Below are positions 8,189 through 15,729 of a DNA stretch of 64,000 nt, piece by piece. The notes beneath the pieces were generated by a model that was not told the DNA's origin, ran no database searches, and was given only the letters and a program-made list of their open reading frames with translations. Each line of letters opens with the position of its first letter. The first letter of the stretch is position 1. A program made the position numbers and the translations under genes. This DNA is from Paenibacillus sp. 481 (GTDB lineage: Bacteria > Bacillota > Bacilli > Paenibacillales > Paenibacillaceae), in NCBI RefSeq assembly GCF_021223605.1, contig NZ_CP075175.1:3675501-3739500 (forward strand). Direction: 5' to 3'.

Positions 8189-8614
8189 ATGGGTTTCAGA
8201 CTTAAAGTAGAAGGTTCCGAAACGATCGAGCTGGGAATGGACAACATCCAATCCGTAGTTTATGAGACAGACACACCGGATGATTCCAACGCAAGATCGA
8301 CAGACGTAGGTGCTACTATCAAACTGTCGGGTAAAATCATCACTGCAACTGACGGCGATAGCGCTGACGACACAATGAAATTGGCATTGTGGTCGCTCGT
8401 ATCTGCTGAAAAAGCAGACTGCTACCGTAAAGTAACGCTTGAAGTTATTGCTGCGGACCAAGTCGTACGCAAAATCCACCTGCCAAACGCATTCGTTGTA
8501 GACTACACAGAGCGTTATGGCGACACAGAAGGCGTAGGTACGTTCACGCTCTTCATCAAACAAAAGAAAGACAAAACAGAATTCACTAAAATCGAAGGCG
8601 GATACGCTGTTTAA
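8189..8614 (+). CDS. Hcp/tail-tube-like small protein
   Basis: The 141-residue protein has no signal or membrane segment and is nearly all beta strand, with a pattern like Hcp or phage tail-tube subunits: an N-terminal 'MGFRLKVEGSETIELG', a middle 'GATIKLSGKIITATDGD', a helix 'DTMKLALWSLVSAEK' and a C-terminal 'FVVDYTERYGDTEGVGTFTLFIKQ'. Related proteins in Firmicutes often carry the label 'membrane-associated protease 1', which I think is a misnomer: no protease motif is visible. Length fits Hcp (about 140-170). ATG 8189 is chosen because AAGGAGG stands 8 bases upstream. An in-frame ATG at 8063, after GGAGACG, would add 42 basic, amphipathic residues. The gene lies between the sheath candidate and a strong hairpin, as expected for a product needed in high amount. 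Confidence 0.6.
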   Translation: MGFRLKVEGSETIELGMDNIQSVVYETDTPDDSNARSTDVGATIKLSGKIITATDGDSADDTMKLALWSLVSAEKADCYRKVTLEVIAADQVVRKIHLPNAFVVDYTERYGDTEGVGTFTLFIKQKKDKTEFTKIEGGYAV

Positions 8615-8646
8615 TCAGCCGAACCCTCTCTTGATTAAGGTGAACG

Positions 8647-8679
8647 ACATTTCAAGGGGCTTATTGCCCCTTGAAATGT
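8647..8679 (+). other. Strong intra-operon hairpin after the tube gene
   Basis: ACATTTCAAGGGGC (8647-8660) and GCCCCTTGAAATGT (8666-8679) form a perfect 14-bp stem with a 5-base loop. No T-run follows (ATATAAACG), so it is better read as a 3'-end stabiliser or processing site that raises tube-protein mRNA over downstream genes than as a full terminator. Confidence 0.7.
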
Positions 8680-8742
8680 ATATAAACGAACTTTTCGATA
8701 TTGAAACAGCTCGAAATAAAAAAAGTGCAGGGATGAAAAAAG

Positions 8743-9195
8743 ATGAAAAACTATTACGACATTTTGGAAGTGTCACGCAACGCTTCGCAAGAAGAAATGA
8801 AAAAGTCGTATCGCAAGTTAGCTAAAAAATATCATCCGGATGTCAATCCTGGCAACAATGACGCAGAAGCACGCTTTAAGGAAGTACAAAAAGCGTACGA
8901 AACGCTGTCAGATGAAACGGCAAGGCAAGCGTATAACGAACGTTTAGACGGAGGACGGGCGCATACGGGCAGCTCTTCAACCGGAACTGCGCAAGGTGGG
9001 GCAGACAAGCAGAGCAACCAAGCAAGTTCGCAACCGTTCGATATCCGCAACGTGGAAAAAAACTTTGAACAGTTTTTTGGCTTTAATCCAAAAACAAAGA
9101 AAGCATCCATCAAGAAGGACGATGCAAGCGCGAACAAAAATCCGCTTGATACGACCGATTTGTTCAATCGATATTTTGGAGCAAAAAAGAAATGA
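8743..9195 (+). CDS. Short DnaJ-domain protein (J domain only)
   Basis: Residues 1-70 form a canonical J domain, with [20 protein letters not shown] and the HPD motif ([10 protein letters not shown]), the site that stimulates Hsp70 ATPase. The remaining 80 residues are a Gly/Ser/Gln-rich linker and a basic tail with two Phe-rich motifs (NFEQFFGF and [12 protein letters not shown]). The zinc-finger and C-terminal substrate domains of housekeeping DnaJ are missing; at 150 residues it is a dedicated co-chaperone. The ATG at 8743 is weakly preceded by GCAGGGA. The natural partner is the Hsp70-like ATPase at 15730-18393 in the same operon. Role in assembly or recycling of the sheath/tube proteins is inferred. 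Confidence 0.85.
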   Translation: MKNYYDILEVSRNASQEEMKKSYRKLAKKYHPDVNPGNNDAEARFKEVQKAYETLSDETARQAYNERLDGGRAHTGSSSTGTAQGGADKQSNQASSQPFDIRNVEKNFEQFFGFNPKTKKASIKKDDASANKNPLDTTDLFNRYFGAKKK

Positions 9196-9394
9196 CGCAG
9201 GACTAATTTAAAAGATTGGAAGAAAGCTCTCCCCAGTGGGAGAAGCGGCAACCTGCTCCTTTCTTTTGGCGATGTGATGGCAGTTGCAGCCATGCAGTCA
9301 AAGTGTGGGGCGCTTTTTAATTTGTTAAGCAGATGTTAGGGGTATTCAGGTTCTAGTAAACTTTGGAATTGAGATGTGAATCGGGGGGTTAGAC

Positions 9395-9949
9395 GTGAGA
9401 GAAACGGCCATTTCAAAATCCATCTGGATTAGGGTAATAGATGTACTTATTGTCATTGTTGCGCTAGCAGCACTCTATTATGCTTACGTGATGAATACGA
9501 ACAGCAGCGTCATGATCTACGCTACCATTCTACTTATTATTGCAGCGGCAGCATGGGCAATTAAAAAAATATTGGCCCCTGCTGGACACGAGGTGCGCGA
9601 AATAGGGGAAGGGATTTCGAAGCTCGTTCTGCTGGATGAAGAGGGGGAAAGCGTAAAGGAATGGTATATACAGGGGGAAACATCCTTGCTAGTCGGCAAA
9701 AGTTCCAGCCAGAGTGAGGTTGATATAGATTTATCGGATTCAGATTATGCATCCCTGATTAGCAAAAGCCATGCTGTGTTGAATTATGCAAAGGGGATCT
9801 GGTATGTGGAGGATTTGGAGTCCCGCAACGGGATTGGTATGAAACGGTCCATCTCCAGTGAAAAGGTAAAGCTGGGAAGTGATCAACCTCATCCATTGAC
9901 GTCCGGCAATATTTTATACATAGCGAATACACGCTTGTTAGTGAAGTAA
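9395..9949 (+). CDS. Membrane-anchored FHA-domain protein
   Basis: The 184-residue product has two N-terminal transmembrane helices (about 11-31 and 37-56), a basic turn, and a cytoplasmic FHA domain (about 90-184). FHA hallmarks are seen: 'LLVGKSSSQSEVDIDLS', then 'ISKSHAVLNYAKG' with the S-x-x-H pair, and 'ESRNGIGM' with the conserved N-G. FHA domains bind phosphothreonine, so this protein probably docks a target of the nearby kinase at the membrane. The start is GTG 9395 after a G-rich GGGGGG site. It is comparable in role to Fha1 of the type VI phosphorylation pathway (inferred). The 200 bases before it hold no gene. Confidence 0.85.
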   Translation: MRETAISKSIWIRVIDVLIVIVALAALYYAYVMNTNSSVMIYATILLIIAAAAWAIKKILAPAGHEVREIGEGISKLVLLDEEGESVKEWYIQGETSLLVGKSSSQSEVDIDLSDSDYASLISKSHAVLNYAKGIWYVEDLESRNGIGMKRSISSEKVKLGSDQPHPLTSGNILYIANTRLLVK

Positions 9950-10001
9950 TGAATAGGGTGTTGTGCAAACTTGATGCGAATTAAACGGAGGAATGAATAG
10001 G

Positions 10002-10526
10002 ATGAGTTTGAGAAGATGCGCAAATGGTCACATGTTTAGTACGCGGAAGCACGGCAGCATATGTCCTTACTGCAGTATTTCAGTTGAGCCTGAAGTGGAA
10101 AGTAAAAAAGCGCCGATGAGGGCGGAAGATGATGATAGAACGATGCCGTACTTAGGCGAAACGGAAGGCATTTCGCCGGTAACCGGATGGCTCGTTTGTA
10201 TCGAAGGGCCACAACTTGGCCAGGATTATCGCATTATGGCCGAGAAGAACTTTATTGGCCGTGCAGAGGAAATGCATATTCGAATCCTCGGTGATAACGC
10301 GATTTCGAGACGGAACCATGCGGTTATCGTGTACGACCCGAAAAAAAGAAATTTCTACTTGCTTCCAGGCGATGCTTCTGGATTGGCTTACCATAACAAT
10401 GAAGCGGTCTATACACCAGTAGAGTTAGCGGCATATGACGTACTTCAACTGGGACGAAGCAAATTCATCTTCATTCCTCTATGCGGTATTCATTTTGAGT
10501 GGGATAACCAGTCGGACAAGGAATGA
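10002..10526 (+). CDS. Zinc-ribbon and FHA-domain protein, soluble
   Basis: The roughly 174-residue protein starts with a zinc ribbon of the form C-x3-H...C-x2-C (RRCANGHMF ... ICPYCSI), followed by an acidic linker and an FHA domain (about 65-160) with 'NFIGRAEEMHIRI', 'NAISRRNHAVIVYDPKKR' and a late 'DVLQLGRSKFIFI'. The linker contains 'DDRTMPY', a Thr in an acidic setting that could be a kinase target, as in FHA proteins of GarA/Fha type; this is speculative. ATG 10002 has CGGAGGA at good distance; ATG 9993 would touch that site. No membrane segment is present. The end overlaps the PP2C gene by ATGA, so translation is coupled. Confidence 0.8.
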   Translation: MSLRRCANGHMFSTRKHGSICPYCSISVEPEVESKKAPMRAEDDDRTMPYLGETEGISPVTGWLVCIEGPQLGQDYRIMAEKNFIGRAEEMHIRILGDNAISRRNHAVIVYDPKKRNFYLLPGDASGLAYHNNEAVYTPVELAAYDVLQLGRSKFIFIPLCGIHFEWDNQSDKE

Positions 10527-11386
10527 TGACGATGATCGCAAAGTTGGCAGAGCTCAATCTGACACCTTACCTCATAGTATCGGCATTTGCTTTCGCATTA
10601 TTAATACTTCTCTATCTCAGAAGGCGCTTAGTTATTCAGCAGTCCGCGGTGCCTAGTATGTTGATTGGCAATGGACAAACGATTGGTACACGGGAAGAGC
10701 AAGATGATTCTTTTTCGACTGTAGCAACTCGGTATGGAACTATCGCGGTACTTGCCGATGGAATTAGCGGGTTAGAAAATGGACGGATGGCTAGCACGGT
10801 AGCTGTAACCACATTTATTCGCGAATTTTTGAAGCTGGATGACTTACAGGTGCTCCCGGCTTTTTTTGCAAAAGCAGCTAAGTTAAGCAATAGCGAAATA
10901 TTGCGTAATCTAAAAGGTGCACGAGGTGGAACGACACTCGTCGCCGCTGTAATTGCAGACGATTATTTGTATTGGGGAGCAGTCGGGGACAGCAGCATTT
11001 CCATTTTCCGTGATGGACAGTTTATAACGATTAATGAGAAGCACACACTGGAAACGGTATTACAAGATCGTTATTTGCGACATGAAATTACAAAAGAAGA
11101 AGTGCTTGATAATCCAATGGGCAAGCGCCTCGTTAATTACTTAGGGTACGACCGTTTTAAAAATATGGAAATATACAGCGATCCTATACCGCTCCATCCA
11201 GGCGATAAAGTTGTCTTATGTAGCGATGGAGTGTACAACACGTTGTCGGAAGTAGACTTGGAGAACATTTTATCTCAACCTATTTCTCCGTATGATGCTG
11301 CTCAAGAAATTATCCAAGCCGTGGAAGAAAAGGGATTGCACAATCAGGATAATGCAACAGTTGTAATTATGGAGCAAGGCTACTAG
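10523..11386 (+). CDS. Membrane-anchored PP2C-type Ser/Thr phosphatase
   Basis: The 287-residue protein has one N-terminal transmembrane helix (about 14-32) and a full PP2C (PPM) domain. Metal-binding and catalytic motifs are intact: EEQDDS (about 58-63), LADGISG (Asp79), GGTT, AVGDSS, CSDGV with Asp235, and DNATV with Asp276. It should remove phosphate from Ser/Thr targets of the neighbouring kinase, like PppA in type VI secretion. It overlaps the preceding FHA gene by ATGA. Unlike the next gene product it keeps every metal ligand, so it is the active phosphatase of the cluster. Confidence 0.9.
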   Translation: MMTMIAKLAELNLTPYLIVSAFAFALLILLYLRRRLVIQQSAVPSMLIGNGQTIGTREEQDDSFSTVATRYGTIAVLADGISGLENGRMASTVAVTTFIREFLKLDDLQVLPAFFAKAAKLSNSEILRNLKGARGGTTLVAAVIADDYLYWGAVGDSSISIFRDGQFITINEKHTLETVLQDRYLRHEITKEEVLDNPMGKRLVNYLGYDRFKNMEIYSDPIPLHPGDKVVLCSDGVYNTLSEVDLENILSQPISPYDAAQEIIQAVEEKGLHNQDNATVVIMEQGY

Positions 11387-11442
11387 GCTTTGCTACGGCT
11401 TGAGAGAACATCTTTGGAGCAAAGGAGGAGCGGGAAGCGAGT

Positions 11443-13680
11443 ATGAGAAAGGACAACAGCGAGTTTGTGACAGGCTTCGTGTCTGAAGCGGGCACTTTTG
11501 TACGAAATAAAGATTATTTCGCGTATATGGAGTTAGATGATAAGGCCTGTTGGGTTATTGCCGATGGGCTTGATTCAGATAGAGAGGTAGAAAGCGCGGA
11601 ATTGGCGATAAAGAGCATTCTTGGACAGTTTCATGAGAAGCCGACGATGGCACGATTCAGACTAAAGCGTTATATGCGCGAAGCGAATGAGCTGTTGAAA
11701 ACGGAAAGCAGGCGGGTAAGGCTAAAGGCGAGCTTGACGCTAATCGTAACTGACTATACACGTGTTAGATGGGTTGTAGCTGGAAATGCAAGACTGCATC
11801 ATTTTAAGCAGGGAAGGTTGAATTTCAAAAGTAAGGATACGAGCTTGACACAGCAAATGTTGGATGGAGAACAAATCTCAGAGGATTGGCTCGATCGGCA
11901 TGAAGAAAGGCATAATTTGCTCCAATATTTAGGAAAGCCGGATGAGTTTGAACCGTTTATTTCGAAAAAGTACAGGTTATCTGATGGCGATATTATGCTG
12001 CTCTGTACTTCAGGAATGTGGGAGAGCGTAAATAGCGCAGAAATGTCCGATGCCGTAGAGGAAGCTAAGGACGCAGACAGCTTAGTTGATACGCTGGAAG
12101 AGGTGCTACTAAGTAAGCAGCAGGGCGTTATCAAAAATTACTCTGCCGCGGCTATTTATGTGAATAAGATATTTGCAGAGGACCCGCAGCGAATATGGAA
12201 ATGGGTAAAGAAGATAGGTTTGCTGCTGCTCGTTATGGTGTTGCTTGGCGGTGGCGTGTTGTTCTTTATGATTAGGGACGCTCAGCGTAAGGCGGAACTT
12301 GTGACAGGCATGCTGGAACATAAGCAAAATGGACAAGTGTTTATGGATGACGGCAATTATGAGAAAGCGATGAAAGAGTTTAGTGAAGGGCGAAATGCCG
12401 CGATTAAAATTAAGGATCGAATACATAGAGAGCTTCTTGGTAAAAAGCAACGGCTTGCGCAGTTAATTGTGGACGGGGACAAGCTCGTTAAGGACGGCGA
12501 CTATGCGAAGGCGCTGCCGATGTACAACAAGGCGCATAAGGAAGCGCAGTCACAAAAAGATTTTGATATTAACGAAATTAATGAGCGTATCGAGCGGACG
12601 AAATCCTACATGAAGGTCATGGACTTGGTGAAGGAGGGCGACGTGAGGTTTGAAGGCGAAGATTACATGGGGGCGAAATACTCGTATCAAAAGGCACGTA
12701 AGGCGGCGATGGCTGCTTCTTTTGACGACGGGGAGAGCAAAATTAAAGAAAAGCTCGATGCGGTAGATGAAAAGTTGTATGGGGTTCATAAAGGGACGAA
12801 GCAGTTGGAAGCTGAAAAGCTGGAGAAAAAGGGCGATGAGAGTATGGCCGCCCAAGATTATACGGGAGCGATAGACTCGTTTGCTCAGGCGCAGGAAATT
12901 TATCAGGAAATAGGTATGCTGGAACGAGTGTTAGGCATGGAGCGCAAAATTACGAAAGCTGTGGAGAAGCTAGAGCCGGTACCGCCAGCTGGTGCAGCTG
13001 AGGGCGCGGGTAGTGCTGGTGCAAGCGTTGCTGGAACAGGTGCAAATGGAGGTGGCACTGGCGCAAGCGGTGGTGGCGGTGGAACTGGAGATGGTGCTAG
13101 CGATGGCGGAAGTGGAGCGAGGGTTGACGCGAATGGAGTGGCGAGCGGCTCGGGTGCGGGTACAGGAGCTGGAGTTGGAGCCGGTAGTGGTCCAGCGAGT
13201 AATCGTGAAGCTGGCGCCACTTCTGGAGGATCAGCGGAAGGCAGTGGCCGTGCTGGAAATGGAAGCGCCAACCGTGCTGATAGTCATGCTGCTAATGGTA
13301 ATGGGGCTGCAAAGGGACAGGCTGGAGAAGGGTCTGAAGCGAAGGAGCCAAAGGGTGAAGGAGCAGTAGTTAAAGAGAAGGAGCCAAAGGGCAAAGGAGC
13401 AGTAGTTAAAGAAAAGGAGCCAACGGGCGAAGGAGCAGCGGCTAAAGAGAAGGAACCAGCGAGCGAAGGAGCAGCAGTCAAAGAGAAGTCTGGTGCAGGT
13501 GTAGCAGTGCCTAAGAATACTACGGAACCTTCTGTCCCTAAGGATAGCGGGAGCAACGAGGCTCCGATAAAAGAAACCCCAGCACCATCACCTACAGACG
13601 GAATACCACCGACAAAGGTGCCAGAGGAACAACGTAAGCCTAAGGAACCCGAAACGAAGCCAGAACAACCTAATCCGTAA
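11443..13680 (+). CDS. Degenerate PP2C domain, transmembrane helix, TPR repeats and low-complexity tail
   Basis: This 745-residue membrane protein starts with a PP2C-like fold (about 1-245) whose catalytic centre is broken: the early Asp pair survives in part (NKDYF, ADGLD) but GDS became GNA (114-116), CSDG became CTSG (188-191) and DNATV became NYSAA (232-236). A transmembrane helix follows (about 256-278). Then come four TPR-like repeats (about 285-500; GNYEKAMKEF, GDYAKALPMY, EDYMGAKYSY, QDYTGAIDSF), a Gly/Ala/Ser-rich stretch (about 505-630), four 12-residue EPKGEGAVVKEK-type repeats and a Pro-rich end. The PP2C part is cytoplasmic and the TPR and disordered part should be outside. It may be a pseudophosphatase scaffold that binds phosphoproteins. 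The ATG at 11443 follows AAAGGAGGAG. It lies downstream of the active phosphatase. Confidence 0.85.
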   Translation: MRKDNSEFVTGFVSEAGTFVRNKDYFAYMELDDKACWVIADGLDSDREVESAELAIKSILGQFHEKPTMARFRLKRYMREANELLKTESRRVRLKASLTLIVTDYTRVRWVVAGNARLHHFKQGRLNFKSKDTSLTQQMLDGEQISEDWLDRHEERHNLLQYLGKPDEFEPFISKKYRLSDGDIMLLCTSGMWESVNSAEMSDAVEEAKDADSLVDTLEEVLLSKQQGVIKNYSAAAIYVNKIFAEDPQRIWKWVKKIGLLLLVMVLLGGGVLFFMIRDAQRKAELVTGMLEHKQNGQVFMDDGNYEKAMKEFSEGRNAAIKIKDRIHRELLGKKQRLAQLIVDGDKLVKDGDYAKALPMYNKAHKEAQSQKDFDINEINERIERTKSYMKVMDLVKEGDVRFEGEDYMGAKYSYQKARKAAMAASFDDGESKIKEKLDAVDEKLYGVHKGTKQLEAEKLEKKGDESMAAQDYTGAIDSFAQAQEIYQEIGMLERVLGMERKITKAVEKLEPVPPAGAAEGAGSAGASVAGTGANGGGTGASGGGGGTGDGASDGGSGARVDANGVASGSGAGTGAGVGAGSGPASNREAGATSGGSAEGSGRAGNGSANRADSHAANGNGAAKGQAGEGSEAKEPKGEGAVVKEKEPKGKGAVVKEKEPTGEGAAAKEKEPASEGAAVKEKSGAGVAVPKNTTEPSVPKDSGSNEAPIKETPAPSPTDGIPPTKVPEEQRKPKEPETKPEQPNP
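13345..13488 (+). repeat. Four in-frame 36-bp tandem repeats
   Basis: Four consecutive 36-base units encode EPKGEGAVVKEK, EPKGKGAVVKEK, EPTGEGAAAKEK and EPASEGAAVKEK in the low-complexity tail of the degenerate PP2C protein. The charged, Lys-Glu-rich units could contact the cell wall; that is a guess. Confidence 0.9.
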
Positions 13681-13743
13681 ATACAGCTCTGTGGAAAATA
13701 GAAGCTAGTCATACCGTGCAGAGGAGGGAGAGAACAAAAAGCT

Positions 13744-15021
13744 ATGAAGGACATCGTACAAGATAGGCTGAGCAAGATGGAAGACTTGGAGCAGCGTAAA
13801 ATGTTGAAAAATATCGTGACGAGCGTATTTCTTAATTTGGTTGAATATCAGGAAGAGATGAATCGGAAGCTGGAAGAGCGGGTATTTAACGAAATCGAGG
13901 ATTTGGGAGAGCGGCACGATATTTATGTAACGATGTGTGCACGAGAGGACATAGATCCGATTCACGAATTTTTGTACCCGATGATTCCGAGCGATGCAGA
14001 AAAGAAAATGTGCGACATGAAAAGCTTGCTAGCCAAGTTAAGTCAGCGTGAAGAGGCGTGTCTATTAACTTTGTTTCTGGAGTGTGACTACGCAACTCTT
14101 AAGCAGCTCATTTACAGTCGCCGTACGTTTACAGGCGAAATTGTGACTGCTAGCGGCAACCATCGCATTGAAGTGCGGCTTGCACAGAACCCGACTTATA
14201 TGGCGGAAATTGAAAAGCTGTACCACGTCTTTCAAAAAAACAATTTACCGTGGAAGACGGTGAACAATCCGTACGCCTATAAGTTTTTTGACGTAATGCT
14301 TATTGCTTGTGACAGCACGTTGTCGGAAGAGGAAGAAATTTTAGAGATTTCAATTAACTTAGAGCAGTACGAGCCGTATAAACAACTCGACAAAGTGCCT
14401 TTGTGGAACATTAAGCGGCTTGAATTAAGAAACGCGGGTTTTCCAATTCCGGCTAAGGATCGCGTCAACTTCGAGCATGTGTTGTCACTTGTGCTGACGG
14501 GAACCGAGCACGGCTATCTTGTCGATGGTGATGAGTCCATGATGCGTTACATTAAGCGGACACCAGAAGAACTAACGATAGTTACACCTGAGGAAAAATC
14601 GAGTCTTTGGAACGTACTGCAAATTATACAGCCCGTGTCCAGTAAAATTCATAAGCTTGAGTACGAGCTTGTATCAAATAAGAAAAAGAGCAGCTTTACT
14701 GACCGATTTGCTCATAAACAAGCGTTGACAGTAAGGGCCAAAGGCGAAATTGTACGCATTGTTAATTCGTTCGAAAGTTCAAAGTTTGTAGATCTTGAAC
14801 AGGTAATCATTTTAGAAAGTTCAGACGGTGAAGAAGCGACTTACGGTATGAATCCATTTATTAGTGATAACGTCAGAATGGAAAGCGACAAAAAGGTGAT
14901 GCGGCTGCGCTTCCGGATTCCCGAAAGTAGTCAATTTATTATCCATGACATATTGAGCTTTATTGTATCCGAAGTTCAGATGTATTTTCCCGAATATAAA
15001 TGTGAAGGAGAATGGGCTTGA
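13744..15021 (+). CDS. Unrecognised operon protein (425 aa)
   Basis: I do not recognise this protein. It is soluble, acidic and mixed alpha/beta, with a helical N-terminus (MKDIVQDRLSKMEDLEQRKM), a middle part with 'EILEISINLEQYEPYKQL', and a C-terminal part of strands and a helix ('MRLRFRIPESSQFIIHDI'). No catalytic motif, signal peptide or membrane helix is seen. Relatives in Paenibacillus may carry the odd label 'normocyte-binding protein', which has no support in the sequence. It lies between the pseudophosphatase and another unknown gene, with which it overlaps by 10 bases. In a contractile machine it could be a baseplate or cap part; this is only inferred from context. GGAGGGAG precedes the ATG. 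Confidence 0.75.
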   Translation: MKDIVQDRLSKMEDLEQRKMLKNIVTSVFLNLVEYQEEMNRKLEERVFNEIEDLGERHDIYVTMCAREDIDPIHEFLYPMIPSDAEKKMCDMKSLLAKLSQREEACLLTLFLECDYATLKQLIYSRRTFTGEIVTASGNHRIEVRLAQNPTYMAEIEKLYHVFQKNNLPWKTVNNPYAYKFFDVMLIACDSTLSEEEEILEISINLEQYEPYKQLDKVPLWNIKRLELRNAGFPIPAKDRVNFEHVLSLVLTGTEHGYLVDGDESMMRYIKRTPEELTIVTPEEKSSLWNVLQIIQPVSSKIHKLEYELVSNKKKSSFTDRFAHKQALTVRAKGEIVRIVNSFESSKFVDLEQVIILESSDGEEATYGMNPFISDNVRMESDKKVMRLRFRIPESSQFIIHDILSFIVSEVQMYFPEYKCEGEWA

Positions 15022-15707
15022 ACTACATCTGGGATCTCGTCATTAAGGCAGAACAGGCGAATTTAAGTAAAAAAAAGTTACAATTTAAAGCAGCTAAAGT
15101 GTATTCGCCATATATGGAATTAAGTACCGAAGTTCTTAATTCGACCGTAGTAGAACCTACCGTTGAAATCAATCCATATTATCGGTTCTATGCTATTTTC
15201 CGAGATTATTATGATGTTAACTTTACGGATGATTTAGAAATGCGAGACGCTTTTTTCGATCTTATTATTCACTTTTTGGCTGATATCGATCTAATGCAAG
15301 GAATGAACAAGCGCGAATATTATATTCGATTTGTACTAAGAGATATTGAAGCGGGTATATTCGGAACGAGTGTAAAAGAGAAGCTGCGACTGTTCGAGCA
15401 AGAAGAAAAAGAGGCGATTGCGCTCAATATATTGCGTTTATATGAGACAGGCGAAGCGGTTTATTTACTTAAAGATACGCTGCGTAAAATTTTCAAACAT
15501 TCGACTATTTATGCTAATTGTGAAGAGCGAGATGAGCTTTTGTTCTATATCGGTCAGGAAGAAACAGAAATAGCGCGGGCTAAAATCGATCTCATTAAAG
15601 AAATATTTTTGCCGTTGCGATTTCATACCGATATTTATTGGGATTATCATTTTGGCATCATTGATGTCGACAAGACGATGCAAATTGATAATATGGCGCT
15701 CTACTGA
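15012..15707 (+). CDS. Unrecognised operon protein (231 aa)
   Basis: I do not recognise this protein. It is all-soluble and largely helical, rich in Tyr, Phe and Glu ('NPYYRFYAIFRDYYDVNF', 'ADIDLMQGMNKREYYIRF', 'HTDIYWDYHFGIIDVD'). No enzyme motif is visible; relatives may be labelled 'iron-dependent peroxidase' without any heme or metal motif seen here. AAGGAG directly before ATG 15012 lies inside the end of the previous gene, giving a 10-base overlap and translational coupling, so the two products are probably made in equal amounts and may form a complex. A structural role in the putative machine is an inference. Confidence 0.75.
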   Translation: MGLNYIWDLVIKAEQANLSKKKLQFKAAKVYSPYMELSTEVLNSTVVEPTVEINPYYRFYAIFRDYYDVNFTDDLEMRDAFFDLIIHFLADIDLMQGMNKREYYIRFVLRDIEAGIFGTSVKEKLRLFEQEEKEAIALNILRLYETGEAVYLLKDTLRKIFKHSTIYANCEERDELLFYIGQEETEIARAKIDLIKEIFLPLRFHTDIYWDYHFGIIDVDKTMQIDNMALY

Positions 15708-15729
15708 CCGTTAGGCCAAGGGAGGACAC

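Noticed and set aside
5845..8614. Prophage tail module instead of a stand-alone machine
   Set aside because: No terminase, capsid, portal, holin, tape-measure or integrase genes flank it; neighbours are signalling and chaperone genes.
12903..13775. Long minus-strand open frames opposite the low-complexity tail
   Set aside because: They are Ala/Pro/Ser-rich shadows of the GC-rich repeats on the plus strand.
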